From Clostridia bacterium (GTDB lineage Bacteria; Bacillota; Clostridia; Oscillospirales; Acutalibacteraceae), in assembly GCA_017454485.1 (NCBI GenBank), contig JAFTCX010000064.1, positions 1-51,241 of the forward strand: a stretch of DNA of 51,241 nucleotides. The letters run 5' to 3'. Made by a program: the position numbers and the translations under genes. The notes beneath the pieces were generated by a model that saw only the letters and a program-made list of their open reading frames with translations, was not told the DNA's origin and ran no database searches. Every line of letters begins with the position of its first letter. The first letter of the stretch is position 1. Positions 7,395-15,876 of the stretch are shown piece by piece.

Positions 7395-7430
7395 TCAATC
7401 AGGGGCGGCCATAAGCCGCCCCTGATTGAT
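7394..7430. terminator. perfect 16-bp inverted repeat after the DUF1273-like gene
   Basis: ATCAATCAGGGGCGGC, a 5-base loop, then its exact complement ending at 7430, starting in the stop codon. No U-run follows on either strand, so it may act as a 3' stabiliser or barrier between the convergent ilvN and DUF1273-like genes rather than as a classical terminator. Confidence 0.6.
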
Positions 7431-7479
7431 CGGTTCGGAAACCTTCGTCGCGGGAAGCACGCGCTTTCCACACATCATT

Positions 7480-7524
7480 CCCCCGCGACCGCAATTCCGA
7501 ATTCCGAATTCCGCATTCCGCATT
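7480..7524 (-). repeat. GGAATTC heptad array with GCGGTCGCGGGG tail (right, inverted copy)
   Basis: Inverted counterpart of 6631-6673. On the minus strand it begins in the ilvN stop codon (TAATGCGGAATGCGG), continues as GGAATTC units and ends with GCGGTCGCGGGG. Confidence 0.85.
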
Positions 7525-8020
7525 AAGCCTGCTTTGCCAGCGCTGCGCTGCCGCGCTGCAGCGCAACGATGCCCGTGCGGCACATCTCAAGGATGCCGAG
7601 CGGCCGCAACACGTCGATAAACGCCTGAATCTTGTTCGGTTCGCCCGTGACCTCGATCATGATCGCGTCGGTGGAATAATCGATGATCTTGCCGCGGTAA
7701 ACGTCGGCGGCGGTCATGACCTCGCTGCGTGTGGCGGCGCTGTTTTTCACCTTCACCAGCAGCAGCTCGCGCTCCACGGAATCGCCGCTTTCCAAAAGCT
7801 GCACCTGCCGGACGTTGTGCAGCTTTTTGAGCTGATTGATGATCTGCGTGCGGCTGTATTCGTCGCCCTGCATGGTGATCGTGATGCGCGAATAATCGGG
7901 GTTTTCCGTTTCGCCCACGGTCAGTGTGTCAATATTGAAGCCCCGGCGCATGATCAGACCCGCCACGCGGGTCAGCACGCCGTATTTGTTCTCTACATAA
8001 ACTGCGATCACATTGCGCAT
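7523..8020 (-). CDS. ilvN: acetolactate synthase small (regulatory) subunit
   Basis: A 165-residue regulatory subunit of acetohydroxyacid synthase, which carries valine feedback inhibition of the first common step of branched-chain amino acid synthesis. An ACT domain occupies about residues 3-75 (VYVENKYGVLTRVAGLIMRRGFNI, with the N-terminal loop that binds valine), followed by the C-terminal subunit domain (ELLLVKVKN ... GKIIDYSTDAIMIEVTG). The ATG follows GGAGG. The gene lies 13 bp downstream of ilvB in the T-box operon. Its stop codon is also the first triplet of the inverted heptad array, so transcription runs directly into the repeat. Confidence 0.95.
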   Translation of the reverse strand: MRNVIAVYVENKYGVLTRVAGLIMRRGFNIDTLTVGETENPDYSRITITMQGDEYSRTQIINQLKKLHNVRQVQLLESGDSVERELLLVKVKNSAATRSEVMTAADVYRGKIIDYSTDAIMIEVTGEPNKIQAFIDVLRPLGILEMCRTGIVALQRGSAALAKQA

Positions 8021-8033
8021 AAAAGTTCCTCCG

Positions 8034-9734
8034 TTATTCCGTCATGGTCGTGATGATGTTGTCGATGGATTCGTCCTGCGGCAGCATGGGCAGCACCGGT
8101 GTTTGCGGGTCGATCTGAAGATCGAGCAGCACCGGCGTTTTGCTTTGCATGGCCGATTTGAACGCCGTTTCAAACTGCGCGAGCGTTTCCACGCGCACAC
8201 CCTTTGCGCCAAACGCTTGCGCGAGCTTGACGAAATCGGTTTTCCGCGCAAAAAGGCTCGTTCCGGCAAAACGCTTTTGATAAAACAGATGCTGGAGCTG
8301 ATGCACCATACCGAGCGTGCGGTTGTTGAACAGCACGATCACGAGCGGCAGCTTTTCCGTCACCGCCGTTGCAAGCTCGGTCAGATTCATGCCGAAGCTG
8401 CCGTCGCCGGTGAGCAAAACGGTTTTTTTCTTTGTGCCGATGCACGCGCCGATTGCAGCGCCGAGCCCGTAGCCCATGGTGCCAAGGCCGCCGCTGGAAA
8501 CAAGCGAATGCGGCGTGCGCAAGGCAGCAAACTGCGCCGTCCACATCTGATGTTGGCCGACGTCGGTCGCAAAAACGGTGGTTTCGTCTGTGTAAGCGTT
8601 GATGATCTCAAAAATGCTGCGCGGCGAAAGCTCGCTTTCCTGCAAACGCTCCGCCGCAAGCAGGTCGGCGGTTTCTTTTTCGCGCAAATGCTGCACCTGC
8701 CGCATCCATTCGGGGTGCTTCGCCGGCTTGACACGCGCACAAAGGCGCGGGAACAAAACGTGCAGGTCGCCCTGAATGCCGAGATCGAGCGGAACGTTTT
8801 TGCCAAGCTCCGCAAGATCAATGTCAAGCTGAATGACGGTCGGCCGCGTTTGAATGCGTTCCAGACTGCCTGTGGCACGGTCGGAAAAGCGCACGCCCAC
8901 AGCGAGAATCAGATCCGCCTGCCGGCTTGCCGCCGTGGAAGCGAAGCGCCCGTGCATCCCCTGCATCCCGAGAAAGCGCGGCTCGTCCGTCGGCACAGCG
9001 GAAAGCCCCATGAACGAGCAGCCGATCACGGCGTCGATTTTTTCCGCCAAAGCAACGATCTGCTTGCCGAGTTCGCAGCCGAGCGCGCCGCCGCCGATGT
9101 AAAGATAGGGCTTTTGCGCTTTTGCAATCAGCGCTGCCGCTTTGTCCAGCACGGTATCGTCCACGCGTTCCTTCTGCGACAGCGGCTGTTCTTTTGCCGC
9201 AGTAAACACGCAAAGCGCCTGCTGCACATCCTTCGGAATGTCGATCAGCACCGGCCCGGGACGGCCTTCTTTTGCAATTTGAAACGCTTCGCGCACCGTG
9301 TCCGCCAACGAACGCACATCTGTCACAAAAAAGTTGTGCTTCGTGATGGGCACAGTCACGCCGGTGATGTCCACCTCCTGAAAGCTGTCGCGGCCGATCA
9401 TCGACGTTGCGACGTTGCCCGTAATGGCCACCATGGGCACCGAATCGAGCATTGCCGTCGCAATGCCGGTCACAAGATTTGTTGCGCCCGGTCCGCTGGT
9501 TGCAATCACCACGCCGACCTTGCCCGTGCTGCGCGCATAGCCGTCCGCCGCGTGCGCAGCGCCCTGTTCGTGCGCCGTGAGAATGTGGCGGATCCGGCGC
9601 TTTGCGCGAAACAGCGCGTCATAGATATCAAGCACTGTGCCGCCCGGATAGCCGAACACGTCTGTCACGCCCTGCTCGATCAGCGTTTCAATCAAGATCT
9701 GCGCCCCGCTCAGGCGCTTTTTTCTTTGTGTCAT
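8034..9734 (-). CDS. ilvB: acetolactate synthase large (catalytic) subunit
   Basis: A 566-residue ThDP- and FAD-dependent catalytic subunit joining pyruvate with pyruvate or 2-oxobutyrate. The N-terminal pyrimidine-binding domain carries the catalytic Glu in TAHEQGAAHAADGYAR (about residue 50). The central domain has GRPGPVLIDIPKDVQ, and the C-terminal domain has the ThDP/Mg motif GDGSFGMN followed by LFNNRTLGMVHQLQ. The start at 9734 is preferred over longer in-frame starts because those would run back into the T-box terminator and the ATG follows GAGGAAG. The length fits the biosynthetic enzyme rather than the catabolic AlsS. It is cotranscribed with ilvN. Confidence 0.97.
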   Translation of the reverse strand: MTQRKKRLSGAQILIETLIEQGVTDVFGYPGGTVLDIYDALFRAKRRIRHILTAHEQGAAHAADGYARSTGKVGVVIATSGPGATNLVTGIATAMLDSVPMVAITGNVATSMIGRDSFQEVDITGVTVPITKHNFFVTDVRSLADTVREAFQIAKEGRPGPVLIDIPKDVQQALCVFTAAKEQPLSQKERVDDTVLDKAAALIAKAQKPYLYIGGGALGCELGKQIVALAEKIDAVIGCSFMGLSAVPTDEPRFLGMQGMHGRFASTAASRQADLILAVGVRFSDRATGSLERIQTRPTVIQLDIDLAELGKNVPLDLGIQGDLHVLFPRLCARVKPAKHPEWMRQVQHLREKETADLLAAERLQESELSPRSIFEIINAYTDETTVFATDVGQHQMWTAQFAALRTPHSLVSSGGLGTMGYGLGAAIGACIGTKKKTVLLTGDGSFGMNLTELATAVTEKLPLVIVLFNNRTLGMVHQLQHLFYQKRFAGTSLFARKTDFVKLAQAFGAKGVRVETLAQFETAFKSAMQSKTPVLLDLQIDPQTPVLPMLPQDESIDNIITTMTE

Positions 9735-9760
9735 CTTTCTTCCTCCCCACGAAGAAAAAC

Positions 9761-10015
9761 AAAAAGGCTCCCGTCTCTCAAAGAGACGAAAGAGCCGTTG
9801 TTCTTCCGCGGTACCACTCTTTTTCGGCCAAAGGCCGCACTCGGGCGCTGACACGCCTTGCTCTGTAACGGGAGCGCCCGTTTGCAGCTACATCTATTCC
9901 CTGCAACCGCTCTGCGGCGACTTCGGTTCGGCCTTTTCAATGCCTTGCAGCAACCGGCATCTCTCTGAGAAAAGCACCCGAACGTACTCCTCCGCTTCCT
10001 CGCGTTTTCATGTTT
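9761..10015 (-). promoter_or_regulatory. T-box leader of ilvBN, specifier probably GUC (Val)
   Basis: Minus-strand leader with the diagnostic T-box sequence AGAGTGGTACCGCGG (9806-9820) ahead of an intrinsic terminator (9761-9796, stem GGCTC..CGTCTCT/AGAGACG..GAGCC, then T5). Stem I shows AGAGAG and GGTTGCTGCAAGG distal elements. In the specifier loop AGTA faces GAA, flanked by the helices GCGG/CCGC and GTTCGG/CCGAAC. The triplet after GAA is GTC (9919-9921), a valine codon followed by a purine. Uncharged tRNA-Val would stabilise the antiterminator and turn ilvBN on. T-box identity is secure; the specifier reading is by hand. Confidence 0.92.
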
Positions 10016-10020
10016 GTAGG

Positions 10021-10049
10021 ATTATAGCACGCTTTGCAGCGTTTGTCAA
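10021..10049 (-). promoter_or_regulatory. sigma-A promoter of the ilvBN T-box operon
   Basis: Minus strand TTGACA (10044-10049), 17-base spacer, TATAAT (10021-10026): a full consensus match just upstream of the T-box leader. Confidence 0.85.
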
Positions 10050-10050
10050 G

Positions 10051-12537
10051 TCATACAAAACGGTAGTGCTTACCCTTTTCAACGGCAAACGAAGAAACGC
10101 CGTTTGCAAAGGAGACCTCGATCTCCCTGCCCTCGGTTTCGCCGTCAAGCTCGTGCACAAGCATGATCTTGCCGTCATATTTCATTGCGCACCTGCCGTC
10201 CGCGTTTGCGTGCAGCGTGCCCTGCTTCAGCCGTCCGTGCGTCCACTCTGCGTCAACAGTAAAACCGCCGCGCGCACAAAGCCCGGTAAAGCTGCCGGTG
10301 GTCCATTCTCTCGGCACTGCAGGCAAAATGCGCAGCACACCGCCGTGGCTTTGCAGCAGCATTTCCGCAACGCCGGCGGTAAAGCCGAAGTTGCCGTCGA
10401 TTTGGAACGGCGGATGGGTGCCGAAGAGGTTTTTGAGAATCGTTGTTTCCACTGTCTGCGCGATGATGCGCGCACACGCGTCGCCGTCGCCGAGTCTTGC
10501 GCGGCAGCAAAGCCGGTGCGCGAGCGCCCAGCCGGTTGTTTTTTCGCCGCGCCAATCCAGCGATTTTGCCGCGCCCGCTTGCAGCGCAGGCGTTGTTTCA
10601 TCGATCAGATCGAACGGATACAGACCCAGCAGGTGCGAGATGTGGCGGTGATGCTTTTCGGTGTCTGCGCGCTCTGCGCGGGAAAAGCTGTCTTCGTTCC
10701 ACCACTCCTTGACCACGCCCTTTTTGCTGAGCGAAAGCGGCTGCAAACGATCCTTTTGCGCGGCGATTTTTTGCAGCAGCGCGTCGTTGACCGCTGCGCC
10801 TTCGCCGCCTTCTTTCAGCGCCGCAGCGCCCTTGAGGACCGCGTCAAACAGCGCATAGACGATCGTTTGCTCAAATGTGCCGCCGATGCTCAGCGGACCT
10901 TGCTCCGGCGAAAAGCACGGCGACATCACAAGCCGCCCGGAGCGCACGTCTTCACGCAGCACATTGGAAAACAGCAGCGCCGCCTCCTCCATGGTCGGAT
11001 AGATCACCTCGCGCAGCGTTTCAATATCGCGTGTGAATAAGTAATGCTCGAACATCTCCACCGCTGCCCAGGCGCCGCAGACCGTTGCCCAGCCCCAGCG
11101 CCAGTTGTGCCCGGGCACGCAATAGCCGAAGGGATTCGCCCAGGTGTTCGCAATCCAGCCTGTGGGGGCGTCCGGGTCGCCGCTGCCGATGCCGTAGACC
11201 TTTTGGGCGGCAAGGCGGCCGGGCTTTCGCAGCGAAGCGATGAAATCGAGGAACGGCACGGCGGTTTCGGCAAGATTTGTCACGAACGCCGGCCAGTAGT
11301 TCATTTGCAGATTGATGTTGAGGTGATAATCGCAGTTCCAGGGCGGATCGTTTTTCGCGTTCCAGATGCCCTGCAGATTCGCCGGCAGTGCGCCGTCGCG
11401 CGAAGAGGCGATCAGGAGATAGCGCCCGTACTGGAACAGCAGCGGGATGAGCGCGTTGCGGTATTCCTCTTTTTTCTCAAACTTTTTCAGCAGGTTCTCC
11501 GTCAGATACACGTTCTGCTCCTGCACTTCGCCCAAAGAGAACGTCACACGGTCATAAAGCTTGCGGTAATCGTCAAGATGCGCACGGTACAGCGTGCCGA
11601 ACGAAACCTCGGTTGCGGCGTTCAAACGCGGAATCACCTTATCGCGCAGCGGATCGCTCCCGTCGCTAAAGTTCGGGAAGGTGTTTTGATAATCCGTTGC
11701 CGCAGCGGCGAAAAAGACCACGCAGGTCGTGTTTTCCACGCGGATATGTCCGTTTTCAAGCGCAGTGACCGTGCCGTCCTTGACGAGGAATTTTACGCCG
11801 AATGCGTAGCGCAGGCTGTTCTTGCCGTCGCCGTCGGGCGCTGTGAGGCCGTGGTTGTCGTTGACGGTGCCGGTGAGAAGGATCGCGTCGTCGATCGCGG
11901 CGCATTCGCCCTTTTGCTCGGAGACGAAATAGGCGTCAAAGCTGAACGTCGGCGGCTCCGGGGGAAGCTGCGGCTCCGGCGTTTTCTCTGTTCCCTTCTC
12001 CTTCGCCTTTTCCTTTTCGCTTTTCGGCACCTTGCGCTCACGATATGCGCTTTCGAGCCGACCGACAAAGACCTGATGAGGATGGGAGACGAAATAATGG
12101 CGCGAATACATCAGATTCGAACGGCGGTAGGTCACCATGGCCGAAGCGGTGTCCAGGTCGAGGTCGCGCACATAGTGGTCGCTTCCGCCCATTTCGTCAA
12201 ACTGCAGATACAGCGAGCCGAGCGCCTGATAAGCGCCGAACGCGTCCGCGTTTCCCTGCAGCTTTTCCATCGCCGCCCGCGCCGCAGCGGTTCTGCCTTC
12301 AAAAAGCAGATCCTGCACCTCTTTGACAGCCTTGCCCTCATCAAAGCCGGAAAGCCCAGCGTTCCAGCCCTTTGCAGTCGGGCCGCCGGACCAGAGGGAT
12401 TTTTCGTTGAAGGAGATCAGCTCACAGTCCGGGCGGCCGAACACCTTTGCGCCGAGACTGCCGTTGCCGAGCGGCAGCGCCTCGTTTTCCCAGCCGAAGT
12501 AGCTGAAATTTGCGGGGGAATTATAACACAGAATCAT
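10051..12537 (-). CDS. glycoside hydrolase family 95 (alpha-L-fucosidase/galactosidase-like)
   Basis: An 828-residue GH95 enzyme. The N-terminal domain opens with WENEALPLGNGSLGAKVFG and SLWSGGP, typical of the family. The helical (alpha/alpha)6 catalytic domain contains LPANLQGIWN, WNCDYHLNINLQMNYWPA, a SPCFSPEQG segment and GWALAHRLCCRARLGDGD, with a C-terminal QIDGNFGFTAGVAEMLLQS. GH95 removes alpha-1,2-fucose (or L-galactose) from host or plant glycans. No signal peptide is present, so it is probably intracellular. A charged low-complexity insert of about 30 residues (KSEKEKAKEKGTEK then Pro-rich, near residue 175) interrupts the N-terminal domain. AGGAGT lies 7 bases before the ATG and overlaps the flavodoxin stop, so translation is probably coupled. 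Confidence 0.92.
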   Translation of the reverse strand: MILCYNSPANFSYFGWENEALPLGNGSLGAKVFGRPDCELISFNEKSLWSGGPTAKGWNAGLSGFDEGKAVKEVQDLLFEGRTAAARAAMEKLQGNADAFGAYQALGSLYLQFDEMGGSDHYVRDLDLDTASAMVTYRRSNLMYSRHYFVSHPHQVFVGRLESAYRERKVPKSEKEKAKEKGTEKTPEPQLPPEPPTFSFDAYFVSEQKGECAAIDDAILLTGTVNDNHGLTAPDGDGKNSLRYAFGVKFLVKDGTVTALENGHIRVENTTCVVFFAAAATDYQNTFPNFSDGSDPLRDKVIPRLNAATEVSFGTLYRAHLDDYRKLYDRVTFSLGEVQEQNVYLTENLLKKFEKKEEYRNALIPLLFQYGRYLLIASSRDGALPANLQGIWNAKNDPPWNCDYHLNINLQMNYWPAFVTNLAETAVPFLDFIASLRKPGRLAAQKVYGIGSGDPDAPTGWIANTWANPFGYCVPGHNWRWGWATVCGAWAAVEMFEHYLFTRDIETLREVIYPTMEEAALLFSNVLREDVRSGRLVMSPCFSPEQGPLSIGGTFEQTIVYALFDAVLKGAAALKEGGEGAAVNDALLQKIAAQKDRLQPLSLSKKGVVKEWWNEDSFSRAERADTEKHHRHISHLLGLYPFDLIDETTPALQAGAAKSLDWRGEKTTGWALAHRLCCRARLGDGDACARIIAQTVETTILKNLFGTHPPFQIDGNFGFTAGVAEMLLQSHGGVLRILPAVPREWTTGSFTGLCARGGFTVDAEWTHGRLKQGTLHANADGRCAMKYDGKIMLVHELDGETEGREIEVSFANGVSSFAVEKGKHYRFV

Positions 12538-12540
12538 AGG

Positions 12541-13023
12541 TTACTCCTGACAAAAGCGTTTTGCCCAAAGGGAAAGTTCGCTTTGGGCAACGTCTGCGGA
12601 AAACACACGCGCGTCGGCGACCGCACCGCAGCCGTTCAAAAACGGGAGAAGCTTTTCGGCGGTCTTTCCGATATTGCTGCCGCCGGACGTGGCGAACAAA
12701 ACGACTGTTTTGCCGCTCCAGTCATAGCTTTTCGCGAAGGATTCGATGACGTTCGGCGCGCCGTAGTACCAGATCGGAAAGCCGAGGAACACGGTGTCGA
12801 AATCCGCCCAGTTTTCCACCGACGAAGCAAGCGGAATGGTTTTTTTGCCGATCTTTTCGCGGTTGCAGCGCGAGAGCGGATTTGTCCATTTCAGATCGGC
12901 GGCGCTGTAGGGCACAAGCGGACGAATTTCAAACAGTTCGCCGTTTGCCGCCGCAGCGAGGGCGGACGCAAGCTTCGCCGTGGTTCCGCTTGCGGAAAAG
13001 TAAGCGACCAATGCTTTTTTCAT
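12541..13023 (-). CDS. flavodoxin
   Basis: A 160-residue FMN-binding electron carrier. The N-terminal strand and phosphate loop read ALVAYFSASGTTAKLA (about 4-19), the mid-protein FMN-ring loop FLGFPIWYYGAPN (about 83-95), and the third loop LFATSGGSNIGKTAEKL. This is the arrangement of the short flavodoxin-4 family common in gut Firmicutes. The ATG at 13023 follows GGAGG. It sits between dut and the GH95 gene with a 3-bp gap to GH95, so it belongs to this operon. Which reaction it feeds is not evident. Confidence 0.9.
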   Translation of the reverse strand: MKKALVAYFSASGTTAKLASALAAAANGELFEIRPLVPYSAADLKWTNPLSRCNREKIGKKTIPLASSVENWADFDTVFLGFPIWYYGAPNVIESFAKSYDWSGKTVVLFATSGGSNIGKTAEKLLPFLNGCGAVADARVFSADVAQSELSLWAKRFCQE

Positions 13024-13072
13024 ACGATCATCAACCTCCAAAAAGAACGCCGGTCAAACGGCGTATTGTCAT

Positions 13073-13507
13073 TTATTTTCCGGTCGAACCGAACCCGCCG
13101 CTGCCGCGCACGGTATCGGACAAGGTCTGTACCTGCGCATATTCGGCCGCCAAAAACGGCACAACCACAAGCTGCGCGATGCGCTCGTTCGGCAGCACCG
13201 TTTGCGGTGCGCTGCCGTGGTTGAACAGCGCCACCATCAGCTCGCCGCGGTAATCGCTGTCGATGACGCCGACTTTATTCGCCGGCGCAAGGCCGCGTTT
13301 GCTCGCCACAGAGGAACGCGCAAAAACAAGACCGACATAGCCTTCCGGAATTTCCAGCGAAAGCCCGGTCGGAATCAGCGTTGTTTGCCCGGGCAAAAGC
13401 ACGGCCTCTTCTTCCAGGCAGGCATACAGGTCTGCCCCTGCCGCCCCGGCGGAAGCGCGCATGGGCAGCACGGCGTTTTCACGCAGTTTTTTTACGGGAA
13501 TTTTCAT
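13073..13507 (-). CDS. dut: dUTP diphosphatase
   Basis: A 144-residue trimeric dUTPase that hydrolyses dUTP to dUMP and keeps uracil out of DNA. The five classical motifs are present: AGADLYAC, ARSSVASKRGL, GVIDSDYRGE, NERIAQLVVVP and the C-terminal RGSGGFGSTG that closes over the nucleotide. The full length matches the family. The start at 13507 is chosen from GAGG upstream and the MKIPVKKL opening. It is 10 bp downstream of the YhhN-type gene in the same operon. Confidence 0.97.
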   Translation of the reverse strand: MKIPVKKLRENAVLPMRASAGAAGADLYACLEEEAVLLPGQTTLIPTGLSLEIPEGYVGLVFARSSVASKRGLAPANKVGVIDSDYRGELMVALFNHGSAPQTVLPNERIAQLVVVPFLAAEYAQVQTLSDTVRGSGGFGSTGK

Positions 13508-13517
13508 ACGCCGCACC

Positions 13518-14267
13518 TCAGCCCAGCGGGACATAGCTGCGCACGATGAAGATGCTCGCGCCCAGCAGAATCTGCGCGGCAAAATAGGTGCCGATGTTGA
13601 AAATCTTCAGCGGACGGTTCTTTTCCTGCCCGCCGAACAAAATCAACCCGAGCGTTGCATCCGACAGCAGGAACAGCACCGCGCCCACGCCGATGAACAA
13701 AAACACCAGCGCCATATGGTCGTTGAGTCCCCATGCCCATTCGCCGATGCAGTAGCGCCACGCTTTGACGACCATGAACGAGATCGTCACGGCATACAGC
13801 ACCACGGGGATGACCAGATAGAGCTTTTGACGAATCTGCTTTTTATAGGCGTAAAACGCCAGCAGACCGACGAACGCGAGCACGAGCAGAATTTCATACC
13901 AGGTGAAAAAGCCCTTGTTCGGATACGTCGTTTGTATTGCGTGATGGAACGCGAGGAGATAGAAGATGTGGCCGCCGAGGAAGGCGAACAGTCCGATGCC
14001 GAAGACATAGATTTTGTCCGTAATCAAATGCAGGAACAAGTCGCCTGCCCAGCCGAACGCAAGCCCCCAAAGAATCAGCTTTGCGTAGTCGGTGTGATTG
14101 CCGGAAATTTTCATCGCCAGCAGACCCGCCGCAAAAAACAGCGCGGAGCAGACCATTTTATAACCGAACGATTTCCAGCATTTTTTCGGCCAGGAATATT
14201 TCAAAAACAATGGGACAAAGATGAATTCCAGCGCCACGCACAGCGCATAGAGAATTTTGAGAAACAT
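13518..14267 (-). CDS. YhhN/TMEM86-family membrane protein (lysoplasmalogenase-like)
   Basis: A 249-residue membrane protein with about eight helices. The family signatures of YhhN/TMEM86 are visible: LAFGWAGDLFLHL (about 68-80), FLGGHIFYLLAFHH (about 96-109) and LFLLSDATLGL near residue 205, containing the conserved Asp residues. Characterised members hydrolyse the vinyl-ether bond of lysoplasmalogens. Many anaerobic Clostridia make plasmalogens, so that role is possible here. The gene is 19 bp after the serine hydrolase gene and 10 bp before dut. Confidence 0.82.
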   Translation of the reverse strand: MFLKILYALCVALEFIFVPLFLKYSWPKKCWKSFGYKMVCSALFFAAGLLAMKISGNHTDYAKLILWGLAFGWAGDLFLHLITDKIYVFGIGLFAFLGGHIFYLLAFHHAIQTTYPNKGFFTWYEILLVLAFVGLLAFYAYKKQIRQKLYLVIPVVLYAVTISFMVVKAWRYCIGEWAWGLNDHMALVFLFIGVGAVLFLLSDATLGLILFGGQEKNRPLKIFNIGTYFAAQILLGASIFIVRSYVPLG

Positions 14268-14286
14268 ACGCTTTCCTCCCGGAAGA

Positions 14287-15876
14287 TTATTTGATCTTGC
14301 CGATGTGGATCATATCCACCAGCGGCGTGAGATACGGCATCACCGTTTCGATGGGCTTGCGCAGTGCCGGAGATTTGAACACGGATTTGACTGAGCCGAC
14401 AAGGTTTTCCACCATCGCGCTTGTGTCGGGCAGCGCGGTCGGCTTGAGCGTGACAAGCTCACCGTGGAATTTCAACACCAGCTTTCGCGCGGCGGCAGCT
14501 TCCATCGGGCGGATGATGATCTCCAGCTCATTTTCGTTGTTCCAACAGCCGATGGCGCAGCTTGTAAACGGCATCTGGCCGAGCACGATGTTGTCGAAGC
14601 GGTATTCCCCGTCCATGCCGACATGGATGCGGTTGACTTCGCGCCCCTCCGACCACGAGAAGATCAGCTCGTTTTCAAGCGGCTCGATGGCGATGTTGGT
14701 GATGTTGCCGGCCTTGTCCTTGCCCATGAACGTCGCCGTCAGCGGCAGTGTGCTGACCGGGAAGCCGATCGCGTTGAGCAGCAGCGGCTTGTTGAACACG
14801 ATGCGGCGCCCCTTGAGCTTTTGCTCCATCGGGGAACGCGGCTTTGCGCGCAGCTTTTCATAGGGCGGAATGGTGATCTCGATCGGTGCGGCGGATTTGT
14901 CAACATCGGTGAACGCCTTCGGGAAATGCTGCCATACAACGTCGCGCATCGCCTGCTCGTTGATTTCGCCGCAGTTGACGACCACCACGGCGTCCAGATC
15001 TTCAAAGGCGATGCCGAACTGGCTGAACATACCGTCGGCGCGGAAGCCGTGGGGATAGCCGCCGCAGCGCCAAAAGCCGTAGCCGTAGCCCTGCTTGGTG
15101 TCAAGCTGATCCTTGCTGTTGCACGTTTCGGTCTGTTTGGTCGTCGCCTTTTCCGCCCAGCCCTCCGGCAGCACCTGCTTTCCGGCATAGACGCCGCCGT
15201 TGAGATAGGTCAGCATGAACTTTGCGAGATCCATCGGGCGCAGCATCAGACCCCAGCCGCCGGCTTCAATACCGCGCGGACAGGTTTCCCAAAACGGGCG
15301 CTCAATGCCCAGCGGCTCAAACAACCGCGGCATCAGATAATCCACCACGCTCATGCCGCATTTTCTGTGGATGATGCAGCACAGCAAATACAGGTTTTCG
15401 TTGATGTAAAAGAACTCCGTGCCCGGCTCGGTCATCCAGTTGGAGCCGATGATATCCTCAAACCAGCGGTCCTTGGTCTTATCCATCAGCGGCGTCACGG
15501 AAAGGCCGCTGCGCAGCGTCAGCAGATCCTCCACCGTCAGCTTTTCAAGATACGGGCTGCTCTGCACCTTGCGCGCTTCGGGGAAGATATCCACAAAGCG
15601 CGTATCCAGCGAAAGAATGCCCTCGCCGATGGCAAAGCCGATGGCGGTCGCGGTCACGCTTTTGCTGACCGAGTACATCGCATGGCGGAACTGTGCGGTA
15701 AACGGTTCACGATAGACCTCGGCGGCCACCTTGCCGTGCCGGATCACGATCACGGAGTGCAGCTCTTTGCCGAGGGTCATGCAATGGTCAATAAACGCCT
15801 GAACCTCTCTGGAGCTGACGCCCACGGATTCCGGTGTTTTTGCGCGCGGAAGTTCAGTGGTATTCTTTTTCGGCAT
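14287..15876 (-). CDS. beta-lactamase-fold serine hydrolase
   Basis: A 529-residue protein of the class C beta-lactamase/esterase-like (Beta-lactamase, PF00144) superfamily. The catalytic SxxK is in MYSVSKSVTATAIG (about residue 71) and the second motif YxN in FFYINENLY (about residue 158). A GFRADGMFSQ segment fills the third-motif position. About residues 360-529 form an extra beta-rich C-terminal domain. No signal peptide is seen from the chosen start, so the protein may be intracellular; substrate is unknown (esterase or peptidase are both possible). ATG 15876 follows AGGAGAAG. It overlaps the end of the upstream GDPD-like gene by 23 bp, indicating translational coupling. Confidence 0.88.
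   Translation of the reverse strand: MPKKNTTELPRAKTPESVGVSSREVQAFIDHCMTLGKELHSVIVIRHGKVAAEVYREPFTAQFRHAMYSVSKSVTATAIGFAIGEGILSLDTRFVDIFPEARKVQSSPYLEKLTVEDLLTLRSGLSVTPLMDKTKDRWFEDIIGSNWMTEPGTEFFYINENLYLLCCIIHRKCGMSVVDYLMPRLFEPLGIERPFWETCPRGIEAGGWGLMLRPMDLAKFMLTYLNGGVYAGKQVLPEGWAEKATTKQTETCNSKDQLDTKQGYGYGFWRCGGYPHGFRADGMFSQFGIAFEDLDAVVVVNCGEINEQAMRDVVWQHFPKAFTDVDKSAAPIEITIPPYEKLRAKPRSPMEQKLKGRRIVFNKPLLLNAIGFPVSTLPLTATFMGKDKAGNITNIAIEPLENELIFSWSEGREVNRIHVGMDGEYRFDNIVLGQMPFTSCAIGCWNNENELEIIIRPMEAAAARKLVLKFHGELVTLKPTALPDTSAMVENLVGSVKSVFKSPALRKPIETVMPYLTPLVDMIHIGKIK

Noticed and set aside
6631-7524. CRISPR array
   Set aside because: The heptad units are contiguous with no spacers and there are no cas genes nearby.
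14287-15876. True secreted beta-lactamase (antibiotic resistance)
   Set aside because: No signal peptide from the supported start, an extra C-terminal domain, and esterase-like family features make resistance unlikely.
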